64,000 bases of DNA from positions 1-64,000 of the forward strand of contig JAIXOO010000026.1 in assembly GCA_027486765.1 (NCBI GenBank), read 5' to 3'. The translations under genes were made by a program, and so were the position numbers. The notes below the pieces were generated by a model. It was not told where the DNA came from, did not search any database, and saw only the letters and a list, made by a program, of their open reading frames with translations. The DNA comes from Saprospiraceae bacterium. GTDB taxonomy: Bacteria > Bacteroidota > Bacteroidia > Chitinophagales > Saprospiraceae. Below are positions 7,359 through 16,202 of the stretch, piece after piece. How positions within the stretch are numbered: position 1 is the stretch's first letter; each line of letters begins with the position of its first letter.

Positions 7359-10300
7359 ATGATGACCAAAAAGGTTCTTTTGTTGCCTTTACTGCTGTTG
7401 TGCTTCCTTTCCCTTCACGCGCAGCAAACAGCGGTGTACACCGAAGCCAACCGAGCTTTCAAACGCGGCGTAACGCTGTACGAACAAGGCGTTTTGGCCA
7501 AAGCCAAACGTGAATTTCAAAAAGCCATCGACCTGAGCCTGCCCGTCAACGAAACCGTTGCAGAAGGCTTTCGGACCCGGGCGGCTTTGTACATGGCCAA
7601 ATGTGCAGTAGAATTGCGCCAAAAGGAAGGAGAAATCATGACCATGGATTTCATCCGCTCCTACCGCCCCGACCCTGAATACCAGGAAGCCTTGATGGAC
7701 ATGGGCAACTATTACTTCAACGTGGCCGATTACGCCAAGGCACTGGAGTTTTACAATGAAGTCCCCACCTTGGGGATGTCCAAAAGTACTCTTACTCAGA
7801 TGCGTTTCCGCCAGGGGTATGCCAATTTTGCTTCCAAGGAATTCAACCTGGCCAAGTCTTTCTTCCGCGATGTGATTGCAGAGGCTGATGGTGAATATTA
7901 TGCACCAGCCAATTATTACATGGGTTTGAGCTCTTTTTTTGAAGGAGACTATGCCCAGGCGGCAACCTCCTTGCAAATTGTGGAGAACAACCCAACTTAT
8001 CGGCCTTATATTCCTTTTTATTTGACCCAAATCCTGTTTGCACAGAAAAAATACCAGGACGTAATCGCTTACGCCGAGCCCAAGGCCAACGACAAAGGGA
8101 TTCGCGACCTGAAGGAAATTCAGCAACTGGTGGGCCAATCCTATTTCGAATTGGGCAATTACCAGCGGGCGCTGCCTTACCTGGAATATTACCAGGAGAA
8201 CTCCAAAAAGCTGCGCGAAGAAGAGCTGTACCAAATTGGTTATACCCAATACCAAACGGGCAATTTCCAAAAGGCGATTCAGACCTTGAAGCCCTTGTCC
8301 GGTGCCGAGTCGCCAATTGGCCAAAACGCCATGTTTTATCTGGCCGACTGTTACCTGAAAGTCAACCAAAAGAACAACGCTTTGAACGCCCTGGCCGCAG
8401 CCAAACGTTTGAATTTTGATCCGCTCATCAAGGAAGAAGCGACTTTCAACTACGCCAAGTTGGCTTATGAGTTGAACCAACCCCGCGAAGCAGTAGCCAA
8501 CCTTACTGATTTCGCGCCCAACTCCCGCTACTACCAGGATGCACAACGCCTCCTGGCCGATGTATTGCTCAACTACCGCGATTATCAACAAGCATTGGAG
8601 ATCATCAACGATATCCGCCGCCGCAATGGAGGTGGTTTGCAGCCTCAAATGCAGGCGACTTACCAAAAAGTGGCCGTAAATCGGGGTTTGCAATTGTTGC
8701 AAAACAACGAAAACCAAGCTGCACGGGAGATTTTGCAAAAATCACTGGAGAACCCGATAGACATGAGTGTTCAAGCCGTTGCCCTGTTTTGGTTGGGTGA
8801 CGTTGCCCACCGCGAAAAGAACTACCAGGAAAGTGCCCAATACCTGGATCGTTTCCTCGGTCTGTCCCGTAGCATCAGCAATTTGCCCGAAGAATCTTCA
8901 GTAGCAACTGCCAACTACATCCAGGGCTACAACCTGATCAAACAAGACAACTATGAGCGTGCACGCGGTTTCTTCCAAGCTACGGTAGACGGCATCAACC
9001 GCAACCGCAGCCAGTACCGCAACGACAAAGTGGCGAACAATGTACTGGGCGACGCTACCTTGCGCCTGGGTGACTCATACTTCAAGTTCAACCAATACGA
9101 CAACGCTTTGCGTTATTACAACGAAGCGATCGACCGCAAATACGGCGGTTTTGATTACGCGATTTATCAAAAAGCCATTATTGAAGGTTTGCGTGGCCGC
9201 AGAACGGAAGAAATTGCTGCACTGGAGCGCCTGACCCGTGATTTTCCTGGCTCTGAATTTGCCGATGACGCCCTCTTGCGCATTGGACAAACCTACCAGG
9301 AAATTGGCCGCGCCAACGATGCCATCCCGCATCTGCAAAATTTGGTCACCAAGTACCGGGGTAAATCGCCGCTGGTCAATCAGGGTTTTCTGGCCCTGGG
9401 GTTGATCAACTACAACGCGGGCAACTACGATGGGGCTATCAACTACTACAAACAGGTGTTTAAAAATAGCCCGGAAGCCAATGAAGCCAATCTGGCTCGT
9501 GCTTCGCTGGAAGAAATTTACGTCAAAGACCTGGGTAAACCCGGCGAATACTTCGCCTTCCTCGAAACCATTCCCGGTTACAAGGTGGACAACCTCAAAC
9601 GCGACTCGGTCAATTTCCGCGCTGCCGAAATCAAGTTTGAAAACGCAGATTATCCCCGCGCCATCGAAGGCTTTACCAGTTACATCCGCTCCTTCCCACA
9701 AGGTTTGTATTTGACAACGGCTTATTTTCACCGGGGTGATGCTTACGTGGCAACACAGCAATACAGTCTGGCTTTGAAAGATTACGATTGGATCATCCAG
9801 CAAGGTGCAGGTAAATTCTACGTAAAAGGTTTGGAAAAAGGTGCGGTAATCGCGTACAACCACGAGTTGGATTTCAACAAGGCTTACAAGTATTATTCTG
9901 ATTTGGAAAAGGCAAGCACGGATGAAAACGTCATCTTTGAAGCCCAACTCGGCGCCATGCGTAGTGCATATCGGGCTGGCAACAAATCAGCAGTGGCTGC
10001 CTTGGCCCAAAAAGTAGCCAGCAACCCTCGCGCCAATGCTGCTCAAGTTTCGACTGCCAATTTCTACATTGGCAAGCAGGCTTTTGACAACAATGACTTT
10101 ACCAACGCCTTGCCCGCCTTGCAAAAAGTGGTACAAACCAGCGACAACGAACAAACCGCAGAAGCCCGCTACCTCATCGCGTTTATCAACTACAAACAGC
10201 GCAATTTGGACCGCGCGCAACAATTGTGTTTGGAAGCCAACCAAAAAAGCTCCGCTTATCCATTTTGGGTAGCCAAGAGTGTACTCCTGTTGGCAGATGT

Positions 10301-10502
10301 ATTTGCGGACAAAGGGGACTTGTACAACGCCAAAGCAGCATTGGAAGCATTGCTGGAAAACTTTGACGATGACAAAGATTTGGTAAATACCGCTAAAACC
10401 CGTTTGGCCCAAATCAACAAACAAATTGAAGCCAGTTCGCCGCTGAACAAAACTCCGGAAAGCAATGTGTTGGAGTTCCAGAAGAGTGGCGGCGGCAATT
10501 GA
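7359..10502 (+). CDS. large periplasmic tetratricopeptide repeat protein
   Basis: 1047 residues with a signal peptide (MMTKKVLLLPLLLLCFLSLHAQ). Essentially the whole mature chain is TPR solenoid. Characteristic helices appear throughout, e.g. EANRAFKRGVTLYEQGV, YFNVADYAKALEFYNEV, LGDSYFKFNQYDNALRYYNEAI, ALGLINYNAGNYDGAINYYKQ, more than fifteen in number. There is no lipobox, so it is probably soluble periplasmic or bound to an envelope partner. Large proteins of this kind are frequent in Bacteroidota and often sit next to an outer-membrane barrel, as here (next gene 104 bp downstream, same strand). They probably form a complex scaffold. It is not recognisably a named T9SS component such as PorW/SprE, which are lipoproteins. 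The exact role is unknown. Confidence 0.85.
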   Translation: MMTKKVLLLPLLLLCFLSLHAQQTAVYTEANRAFKRGVTLYEQGVLAKAKREFQKAIDLSLPVNETVAEGFRTRAALYMAKCAVELRQKEGEIMTMDFIRSYRPDPEYQEALMDMGNYYFNVADYAKALEFYNEVPTLGMSKSTLTQMRFRQGYANFASKEFNLAKSFFRDVIAEADGEYYAPANYYMGLSSFFEGDYAQAATSLQIVENNPTYRPYIPFYLTQILFAQKKYQDVIAYAEPKANDKGIRDLKEIQQLVGQSYFELGNYQRALPYLEYYQENSKKLREEELYQIGYTQYQTGNFQKAIQTLKPLSGAESPIGQNAMFYLADCYLKVNQKNNALNALAAAKRLNFDPLIKEEATFNYAKLAYELNQPREAVANLTDFAPNSRYYQDAQRLLADVLLNYRDYQQALEIINDIRRRNGGGLQPQMQATYQKVAVNRGLQLLQNNENQAAREILQKSLENPIDMSVQAVALFWLGDVAHREKNYQESAQYLDRFLGLSRSISNLPEESSVATANYIQGYNLIKQDNYERARGFFQATVDGINRNRSQYRNDKVANNVLGDATLRLGDSYFKFNQYDNALRYYNEAIDRKYGGFDYAIYQKAIIEGLRGRRTEEIAALERLTRDFPGSEFADDALLRIGQTYQEIGRANDAIPHLQNLVTKYRGKSPLVNQGFLALGLINYNAGNYDGAINYYKQVFKNSPEANEANLARASLEEIYVKDLGKPGEYFAFLETIPGYKVDNLKRDSVNFRAAEIKFENADYPRAIEGFTSYIRSFPQGLYLTTAYFHRGDAYVATQQYSLALKDYDWIIQQGAGKFYVKGLEKGAVIAYNHELDFNKAYKYYSDLEKASTDENVIFEAQLGAMRSAYRAGNKSAVAALAQKVASNPRANAAQVSTANFYIGKQAFDNNDFTNALPALQKVVQTSDNEQTAEARYLIAFINYKQRNLDRAQQLCLEANQKSSAYPFWVAKSVLLLADVFADKGDLYNAKAALEALLENFDDDKDLVNTAKTRLAQINKQIEASSPLNKTPESNVLEFQKSGGGN

Positions 10503-10510
10503 TATTTCGG

Positions 10511-10576
10511 AATTGCGATTTCGGATTTCGGTAGCTTTCAGGCTTGGAACTTTCCGAAATCTCGAAAGCTGCAATT
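10511..10576. repeat. imperfect inverted repeat between TPR and barrel genes
   Basis: AATTGC...AGCTTTC is mirrored by GAAAGCTGCAATT, with GATTTCGG words repeated in between. It may fold into an RNA hairpin in the intercistronic region and could set the relative expression of the two genes. The pairing is interrupted, so confidence is limited. Confidence 0.45.
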
Positions 10577-10605
10577 GAATGTTCATTTTTAAAGTGTAAA
10601 CAATC

Positions 10606-12237
10606 ATGTACAAACAATATATTTTCCTGGCCGCCTTATTCTTTTGCTTCGGCAGCGCCAGCATGGCTCAAAAAAACTTGCCGACCGAATCGGTCGACGT
10701 CATCAAGCAGTTCAATGCCCGTTTGATCGACGCGGAGCGCTTTGTGGTACCACCCGTGCTGCCCCCAATTGATACTGCCAATCGTCGGCAGTTCTACAAC
10801 ATCCTGGCCAAACCCTTGAACGTCAATTACCCCGCGCCCAAAATCCGCCCGCTGGAGTGGCGTACCGATCCTAAAGCGGATTTGTACAAGACCTATTTGC
10901 AAGGTGGGATGGGTTTCCCTCGGGCTTTCTATTTTGATGGTTCGCACGACTTCGTCGCTACGGACAACCTGACGGTGGGCGTCGACCTGAATCACTACTC
11001 CGCAGACAACAGCAAGAAAGTAGAAAACCAGCGCTTCAGCACCACTGAAATCAATGGCAACGCCACATATAAAACCGACAAAGGTTTCTCCTTGATGGGG
11101 GATCTGGGATTTAAAACCAACACCTTGCATTTTTATGGCTACAACGACCTCGACGATGATTTTCCTACCCAGCTGAGCTACGATGCCAAAGATGTCAAGC
11201 AGCGCTTCAATACCTTCTATGCCAAGGCTAAAGTGTACAACAGCGAACCAACCGTTGCGGATTTCAACTACAGTGCCAGTGTGGATTTGTACGCCATGGA
11301 AGACAACTATGCGGCTCGGGAAACGGGCTTCGATCTGGCTTTGACCGGTACCAAATGGTTTGATAAAAAGCACCCACTGAGTGTTACGCTGCAAACCGAC
11401 TTCACGGGTTATGAGGACACGACCAGCCAAAGTTTGAACAACTTTTTCCTCAAACCCAATTTTGGATTCCATTCTGATCGTTTTCGCTTCAAAGTGGGGG
11501 CCAATATCGCTTCTCACGCCGATGAGTATTACATCTATCCTGATGTCGAGGCATCGGTCAATGTAGTGGACAACCTGATCACTGCTTTCGCGGGGATTGA
11601 AGGAGGGCTGCAAAAGAACAATTTCCGCAACATGACCGATTACAACCCATTTTTGTCTTCCCGGGTGGACATTCGCAACTCCTTTTATTACAACTTCTTC
11701 GGGGGGATCAAAGGGGAGTTCAAGGGTGTCAAATACCGCGGACAAGTTGGCTATAAAACCGTAGATAACCTGGCCTTGTACGTAACCAATGGGGATTCTA
11801 TTCCCCGCTTCAATGTATTGTACGACACGGCCAACATCGTCACCATCAGTGGAGAAATTTCGACTCAGCTGTTTGACAACCTGGGTTTGATTGCGGCTTT
11901 CAGCCAAAATGTATTTAACCTGCAAAGAGAGGATAAACCTTGGCACTTGCCCGCTTTGACTTTAAATGTCGGCGCAGTGATGAGGTTATTGGATGAAAAA
12001 CTGAAAGTGCGCGCAGATTTATTCCTGCAAAACGGAGTCCCTGCCCGCACCACCAACAACGAGTCACGTAGTTTGAATCCGCTATTCGACGTGAGCGCCG
12101 GTGCCGAATACCAATTGACCGATAACATTGGCCTTTTTGCCCGCCTCAATAACTTGCTGGACAACCGCCGCCAACGCTGGCAGCATTACCCAGTGCTGGG
12201 CATGAATGGCCTGGTGGGTTTGACGGCAAGGTTTTAA
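10606..12237 (+). CDS. outer-membrane beta-barrel protein, TonB-receptor-like, paired with TPR protein
   Basis: 543 residues with signal peptide MYKQYIFLAALFFCFGSASMAQ. After a proline-rich linker (about 45-90) the chain is a run of amphipathic strands typical of a barrel (VGVDLNHYSAD, GFSLMGDLGFKTNTLHFYGY, LIAAFSQNVFNL), ending in LNNLLDNRRQRW and MNGLVGLTARF with a terminal Phe, the usual BAM recognition signal. No plug domain or TonB box is evident, so it is a barrel related to TonB-dependent receptors but probably not energised by TonB. It follows the TPR gene closely on the same strand and probably acts with it at the outer membrane. The substrate is unknown. Confidence 0.75.
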   Translation: MYKQYIFLAALFFCFGSASMAQKNLPTESVDVIKQFNARLIDAERFVVPPVLPPIDTANRRQFYNILAKPLNVNYPAPKIRPLEWRTDPKADLYKTYLQGGMGFPRAFYFDGSHDFVATDNLTVGVDLNHYSADNSKKVENQRFSTTEINGNATYKTDKGFSLMGDLGFKTNTLHFYGYNDLDDDFPTQLSYDAKDVKQRFNTFYAKAKVYNSEPTVADFNYSASVDLYAMEDNYAARETGFDLALTGTKWFDKKHPLSVTLQTDFTGYEDTTSQSLNNFFLKPNFGFHSDRFRFKVGANIASHADEYYIYPDVEASVNVVDNLITAFAGIEGGLQKNNFRNMTDYNPFLSSRVDIRNSFYYNFFGGIKGEFKGVKYRGQVGYKTVDNLALYVTNGDSIPRFNVLYDTANIVTISGEISTQLFDNLGLIAAFSQNVFNLQREDKPWHLPALTLNVGAVMRLLDEKLKVRADLFLQNGVPARTTNNESRSLNPLFDVSAGAEYQLTDNIGLFARLNNLLDNRRQRWQHYPVLGMNGLVGLTARF

Positions 12238-12239
12238 GG

Positions 12240-12350
12240 AAAAGTTGAGAAGTTGAGCGGTTGAGGAGTTGAGGCTACCGCGAGCGTTTTTGACATTGTC
12301 AGTGTCTAAGTCGCTCGTGGTAGCCTCAACTCCTCAACTCCTCAACTTTT
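12240..12350. repeat. Family E palindrome built of GAGTTGAGG words
   Basis: The left arm runs through GGTTGAGGAGTTGAGGCTAC, followed by CGCGAGCG; the right arm (CGCTCG, TGGTAGCCTCAACTCCTCAA, CTCCTCAACTTTT) is its near-complement. A 25-nt loop separates them. The arms themselves consist of repeats of (G)AGTTGAG. It occupies the whole gap between convergent genes and overlaps the DUF1684 stop codon by two bases. Confidence 0.85.
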
Positions 12351-13248
12351 AATGCCCCTCACCATACCTTTTCTCTCCCGCCTGTATCGCCACATTCAAC
12401 ACATTCTGCGTCGGAGGAAGTGGGCAAGTCGCAAATTCTGTAAACGCACAAGGAGGATTGTACGCCTTGTTAAAATCCAAAATGACCGTATTGCTACCCG
12501 CTGCAGGTTTTTGCGCGTATAAAAAACGCCCCGATTGGTAGGTATGCTTTGCATTGGTTTTGTCGCCAAATAAAATGAAAAATTGATCCCCTTCATCAAT
12601 GGGATCCAAACGGTAAGTTTTCCCTTTGAGTGTAAAGACCAGGGCTCCTGAGGAGGGCTGCATGCTCGTTTGCCCCAGTACATCCGTAATCGCAATCTTT
12701 TTTTCTTCCGGGAATTTTTCCAATTTGGCTTCGACCCTCCATTTGGCGTCAATAGCGTAGGATTCGATGCCGGTAAAATGACTCAAATTAGGGTGCTCTA
12801 GGTCGCGCAAACGGATGCCGTATTTTTCGCCCCGTTTGATCACAAACCAACGCAAGGAGCCGTGGCGCAATACCAAAGGTGCATTGCCCGGACTGTAGAT
12901 TTTCAACTTTTCCACCCGGTTTTCTCCTTGCCATACTTCGGCTTCGGGCTTACTTTCTACCCAAACTTCACCATTTTCCAAAATCAAACTCCCCAATTGA
13001 GCCGCACTTTTGCCTTTGGGAAAGACGAGTTGGTTCCCAACTTCGGCCCCGAAGGTATTGCTACCCGGCCTCAACCAATACAAGCCTGCCAAATTCAGCC
13101 AGCCATCTTCTTTTTTCAAAGATTCGACGCGCTCTTTTTGCCAGTTTTTGATTTCTTCTACATATTTTGGGTCGCTGCCATAGCTGAAGCTCAGCAAAGT
13201 TAGGCTAAGGGCCCAAAGCCCTGTATTGTACATCTTGGATTGGAACAT
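12349..13248 (-). CDS. DUF1684 domain-containing secreted protein
   Basis: The track ORF runs to 13377 and would overlap the divergent aminotransferase. The ATG at 13248 (MFQSKMYNTGLWALSLTLLSFSYG) starts a signal peptide and gives 299 residues. The body is a clear DUF1684 domain: WQKERVESLKKEDGWLNLAGL near the N-terminus, RGEKYGIRLRD, HTYQSGRFLYA, and the hallmark NPPCAFTEFATCPLPP near the end with two Cys. The family is widespread and without known activity. It is probably periplasmic. It is divergent from the aminotransferase gene with 67 bp between starts. Confidence 0.85.
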   Translation of the reverse strand: MFQSKMYNTGLWALSLTLLSFSYGSDPKYVEEIKNWQKERVESLKKEDGWLNLAGLYWLRPGSNTFGAEVGNQLVFPKGKSAAQLGSLILENGEVWVESKPEAEVWQGENRVEKLKIYSPGNAPLVLRHGSLRWFVIKRGEKYGIRLRDLEHPNLSHFTGIESYAIDAKWRVEAKLEKFPEEKKIAITDVLGQTSMQPSSGALVFTLKGKTYRLDPIDEGDQFFILFGDKTNAKHTYQSGRFLYAQKPAAGSNTVILDFNKAYNPPCAFTEFATCPLPPTQNVLNVAIQAGEKRYGEGH

Positions 13249-13315
13249 ACCTTGGTCTTTTGGGTAAAGATAAAAAACCCATCGATTAAGTAGTGTTTCA
13301 ACAAAATAGCTGCTC

Positions 13316-14587
13316 ATGAAGTTGTTCAACAAACGCCAATTTTTACAAACCATCGCCACGCTCAGCGGGGGAGCCATACTTCCAACTAAACCTATGGAAT
13401 CATTTTTTCAGGAAATCGAACACATCCAGCCGCAGGAATTGGCAAAAGATGATGCTTTTTGGCAGAAAATCCGTGCAGCCTATGGCGTGACCAAGGACTT
13501 TCTCCACCTCGAAAACGGCTATTACTCCCTGGCAGCCAAGGAGGTACTGGACAACTACATCGAACACATTCGGAAGGTCAATGCCGTTTCCTCTTACTAC
13601 ATGCGCACCCGGCAAGGGGAGGACAAACTGGCTTCCCGGCAAGCCCTGGCACGTTTGTTGGGTTGCCCGATCGAAGAGCTCATCATCACCCGCAATACCA
13701 CCGAGTCGCTCGATACCATCATCGCAGGCATCGACTGGAAGCCCGGCGATGAAGCCCTCATGGCCGAACAGGATTACGGGGCCATGCTGGACATGTTCAA
13801 ACTTCAGGCGCGGCGCTATGGTATTGTCAACCGTATAGTATCAGTACCCCTAAATCCCGCTTCAGATGAAGAAATTGTAAGCCTCTACGAAAAAGCCATT
13901 ACGCCGAAAACCCGTTTGTTGATGATTTGCCACCTGATCAACATCACCGGACACATTTTGCCCGTGAAAAAAATTGTGGACATGGCGCATCGGCATGGGG
14001 TAGAAGTGATGGTGGACGGGGCGCACGCCTTTGCTCATCTGGACTTTAAAATCAGCGATCTGGGTTGTGATTATTACGGTACTAGTTTGCACAAGTGGCT
14101 GGGCAATCCACTGGGGGCGGGCATCTTGTACGTGCGCAAGGAGAAAATTGCCAAAATCTGGCAACTCTTCGGCGACATGGGTTTTGCCGACGACGACATC
14201 CGCAAACTCAACCATACGGGCACCCATCCGGTTGCCACCGACCTGGCCATTCTGGATGCCATCCGCTTTCATGAAATGATTGGCATTCAGCGCAAGGAGG
14301 CGCGCTTGCGCTACCTGCAACACTACTGGACGGATCAGGTGCGCAACCACCCCAAAATACTACTCAATACGCCCGCCGACCCCCAACGTTCCTGCGGCAT
14401 CGCCAACGTAGGCATCCAGGGCATCAAACCAGCTGATCTGGCGAAAACCTTGATGGATAAATACAAGATTTTCACCGTGGCGATCGATTATGCGAACGTA
14501 CACGGGGTGCGGGTGACGCCGCATTTGTACGTGAGTACGAAGGAGTTGGATGTGTTTGTGGGGGCGTTGAAGGAGTTGGCGGGATAA
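13316..14587 (+). CDS. PLP-dependent class V aminotransferase (isopenicillin-N-epimerase-like), possibly exported
   Basis: 423 residues. Aminotransferase class V fold: cofactor-phosphate loop ITRNTTESLD, DGAHAFAH with the PLP-pyridine Asp, and the Schiff-base lysine in GTSLHKWLGNPLGAG. It is closest to the isopenicillin-N epimerase/CsdA-like branch, but it lacks the cysteine loop expected of a desulfurase. The N-terminus MKLFNKRQFLQTIATLSGGAILPT looks like a Tat signal with KR in place of RR, followed by a hydrophobic stretch, so periplasmic location is possible. The substrate is unknown. It is convergent with the MATE gene, 2 bp apart. Confidence 0.85.
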   Translation: MKLFNKRQFLQTIATLSGGAILPTKPMESFFQEIEHIQPQELAKDDAFWQKIRAAYGVTKDFLHLENGYYSLAAKEVLDNYIEHIRKVNAVSSYYMRTRQGEDKLASRQALARLLGCPIEELIITRNTTESLDTIIAGIDWKPGDEALMAEQDYGAMLDMFKLQARRYGIVNRIVSVPLNPASDEEIVSLYEKAITPKTRLLMICHLINITGHILPVKKIVDMAHRHGVEVMVDGAHAFAHLDFKISDLGCDYYGTSLHKWLGNPLGAGILYVRKEKIAKIWQLFGDMGFADDDIRKLNHTGTHPVATDLAILDAIRFHEMIGIQRKEARLRYLQHYWTDQVRNHPKILLNTPADPQRSCGIANVGIQGIKPADLAKTLMDKYKIFTVAIDYANVHGVRVTPHLYVSTKELDVFVGALKELAG

Positions 14588-14589
14588 TG

Positions 14590-15978
14590 CTATACCGCAA
14601 TCTCCTTCCACTTCCCTTTCCTAAAAATCAGAATCAAAACCACTGCCAACAAACTTTCACTGGCCGGCACGGCAATACAAATGCCCATCACCTCGAAATC
14701 CATGGTTATTGCAAGAAAATAGGCCAGCGGAATTTCAACCAGCCAAAAGCAGATGAAATTCGCAATCATTGGGGTACGAGTATCACCAGCACCGTTGAAA
14801 GCCTGACTGATCACCATCCCGAAGGAGTACATCACGTTGCCAATACTGAGGATGCGTAGGGTCATCACGCCAATCTTGGTCACCTCGGGCAGGTCAGTGA
14901 AAAAGGTCATAAAAAAGGGCGCAAAAACAATACATACCGCTGAAACGCCTAGCAAAAATATGGTATTGAAATATCCGGCGCGCCAGGCGGATGTTTCCGC
15001 TCGATCGGGCTGTTTCGCCCCCAGGTTTTGGCCTACCAGCGTAGCGGCAGCATTCGCTAGCCCCCAGGAAGGCAACAGCGCAAAAATGATCACCCGGATG
15101 CCAATGGTATAGCCCGCCACCGACTCGCTGCCAAAACGGGAAATGATGCGCATCAAAAAAATCCAGCTCGCCGAAGCAATGATGAACTGAATGGCACCAG
15201 AAACCGATACCTCCAACAAACGTTTGATGATGCCCAGGTCAATTTTCATCATCTTGTGCTTAATCTGAATGGCCCCCTTGCCCCAAAACAGGTTGTACAA
15301 CTGGTAAAGTACCCCAATGCTGCGGCCTGTAGTAGTTGCAATTGCAGCACCCGTCAAACCCATTGCCGGAATCGGGCCCAGACCAAATATAAAAATCGGA
15401 TCCAAAATGATGTTCAGTCCGTTTGCGAGCAGGAGTGTGCGCATGGCAATGGCTGGATCACCCGAGCCCCTGAATACCCCATTGAGCAAAAATAGCAGCA
15501 GGATCACCACATTGGAGCCAAACATGATGCGAACAAAGTTGATGCCTGTCTTCAAAACTTCCGGGCTAGCACCCATAAAACGCAGGATGTCTTCGGCGAA
15601 AATGACGCCAAGAATCCCGGTTACAATCCCAAAAATCACCCCAACCATCAAGGCTTGAAAAGCCGTAAAAGAGGCCGCTTCAGGATTTTTTTCACCAATG
15701 CGCCGTGCGACCAGGGCAGTAGCGCCAGCACTACACCCAATCGCAACCGAATAAATGAGGGTGAGGATCGCTTCGGTGAGCCCAATGGTGGTGACTGCAT
15801 CCACACTCACCTGGGAAACAAAAAAGATGTCGACCAGCGCAAACAAGGATTCCATAAACATCTCAATGACCATGGGAATGGCCAGAATGAAGAGGGCCTG
15901 GTTTAAATTACCAGTAGTGTAATCGCGCTCTTTGCCTTTGATCGCGTCGAGAATAACAGTCAGAGTTGAATCTTGCAT
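14590..15978 (-). CDS. MATE family multidrug/Na+ antiporter
   Basis: 462 residues with about 12 transmembrane helices in two homologous halves, as in all MATE exporters. The first half opens with LNQALFILAIPMVIEMFMESLFALVDIFFV. Family signatures include GCSAGATALVARRIGEKNPEAA, NGVFRGSGDPAIAMR and, in the second half, GLANAAATLVGQNLGAKQPDRA and QAFNGAGDTRTPM. These proteins export cationic drugs or metabolites in exchange for Na+ or H+ at the inner membrane. It is transcribed away from the S9 peptidase gene; a family F palindrome lies between the two divergent starts. Confidence 0.93.
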   Translation of the reverse strand: MQDSTLTVILDAIKGKERDYTTGNLNQALFILAIPMVIEMFMESLFALVDIFFVSQVSVDAVTTIGLTEAILTLIYSVAIGCSAGATALVARRIGEKNPEAASFTAFQALMVGVIFGIVTGILGVIFAEDILRFMGASPEVLKTGINFVRIMFGSNVVILLLFLLNGVFRGSGDPAIAMRTLLLANGLNIILDPIFIFGLGPIPAMGLTGAAIATTTGRSIGVLYQLYNLFWGKGAIQIKHKMMKIDLGIIKRLLEVSVSGAIQFIIASASWIFLMRIISRFGSESVAGYTIGIRVIIFALLPSWGLANAAATLVGQNLGAKQPDRAETSAWRAGYFNTIFLLGVSAVCIVFAPFFMTFFTDLPEVTKIGVMTLRILSIGNVMYSFGMVISQAFNGAGDTRTPMIANFICFWLVEIPLAYFLAITMDFEVMGICIAVPASESLLAVVLILIFRKGKWKEIAV

Positions 15979-15992
15979 GGTTGAAAAACGTT

Positions 15993-16125
15993 AGGGTTCC
16001 AGGGGTAGGAGGTTCCAAAGTTCCTGGGCTCCAGAGTTCCAAGGTTCCAGAGTTCCTGGGTTCAACGGTAACTCGATCTGGCACTTCGAACCCAGGAACT
16101 CTGGAACCTTGGAACTTTGGAACCC
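15993..16125. repeat. Family F palindrome built of AGTTCC/GGAACT words
   Basis: GGTTCCAAAGTTCCTGGGCT..., then a second set CCAGAGTTCCAAGGTTCCAG, mirrored by GAACCCAGGAACTCTGGAAC and on to AACCCT. Each arm is a tandem of roughly 10-nt units. It lies between divergent starts, so it must be crossed by or lie upstream of both promoters. Confidence 0.85.
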
Positions 16126-16202
16126 TTTGTCAGTTGTTTCCGTTCCATTCGTCGCCTAATAAATTTAGATTAGACAGAATTTTTTATTTTTCCGATTCAC
16201 AA

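Noticed and set aside
7389-8738. 449-residue minus-strand ORF
   Set aside because: Antisense to the TPR protein; long shadows are expected opposite its biased codons.
10636-11946. 436-residue minus-strand ORF
   Set aside because: Antisense to the outer-membrane barrel, no domain text.
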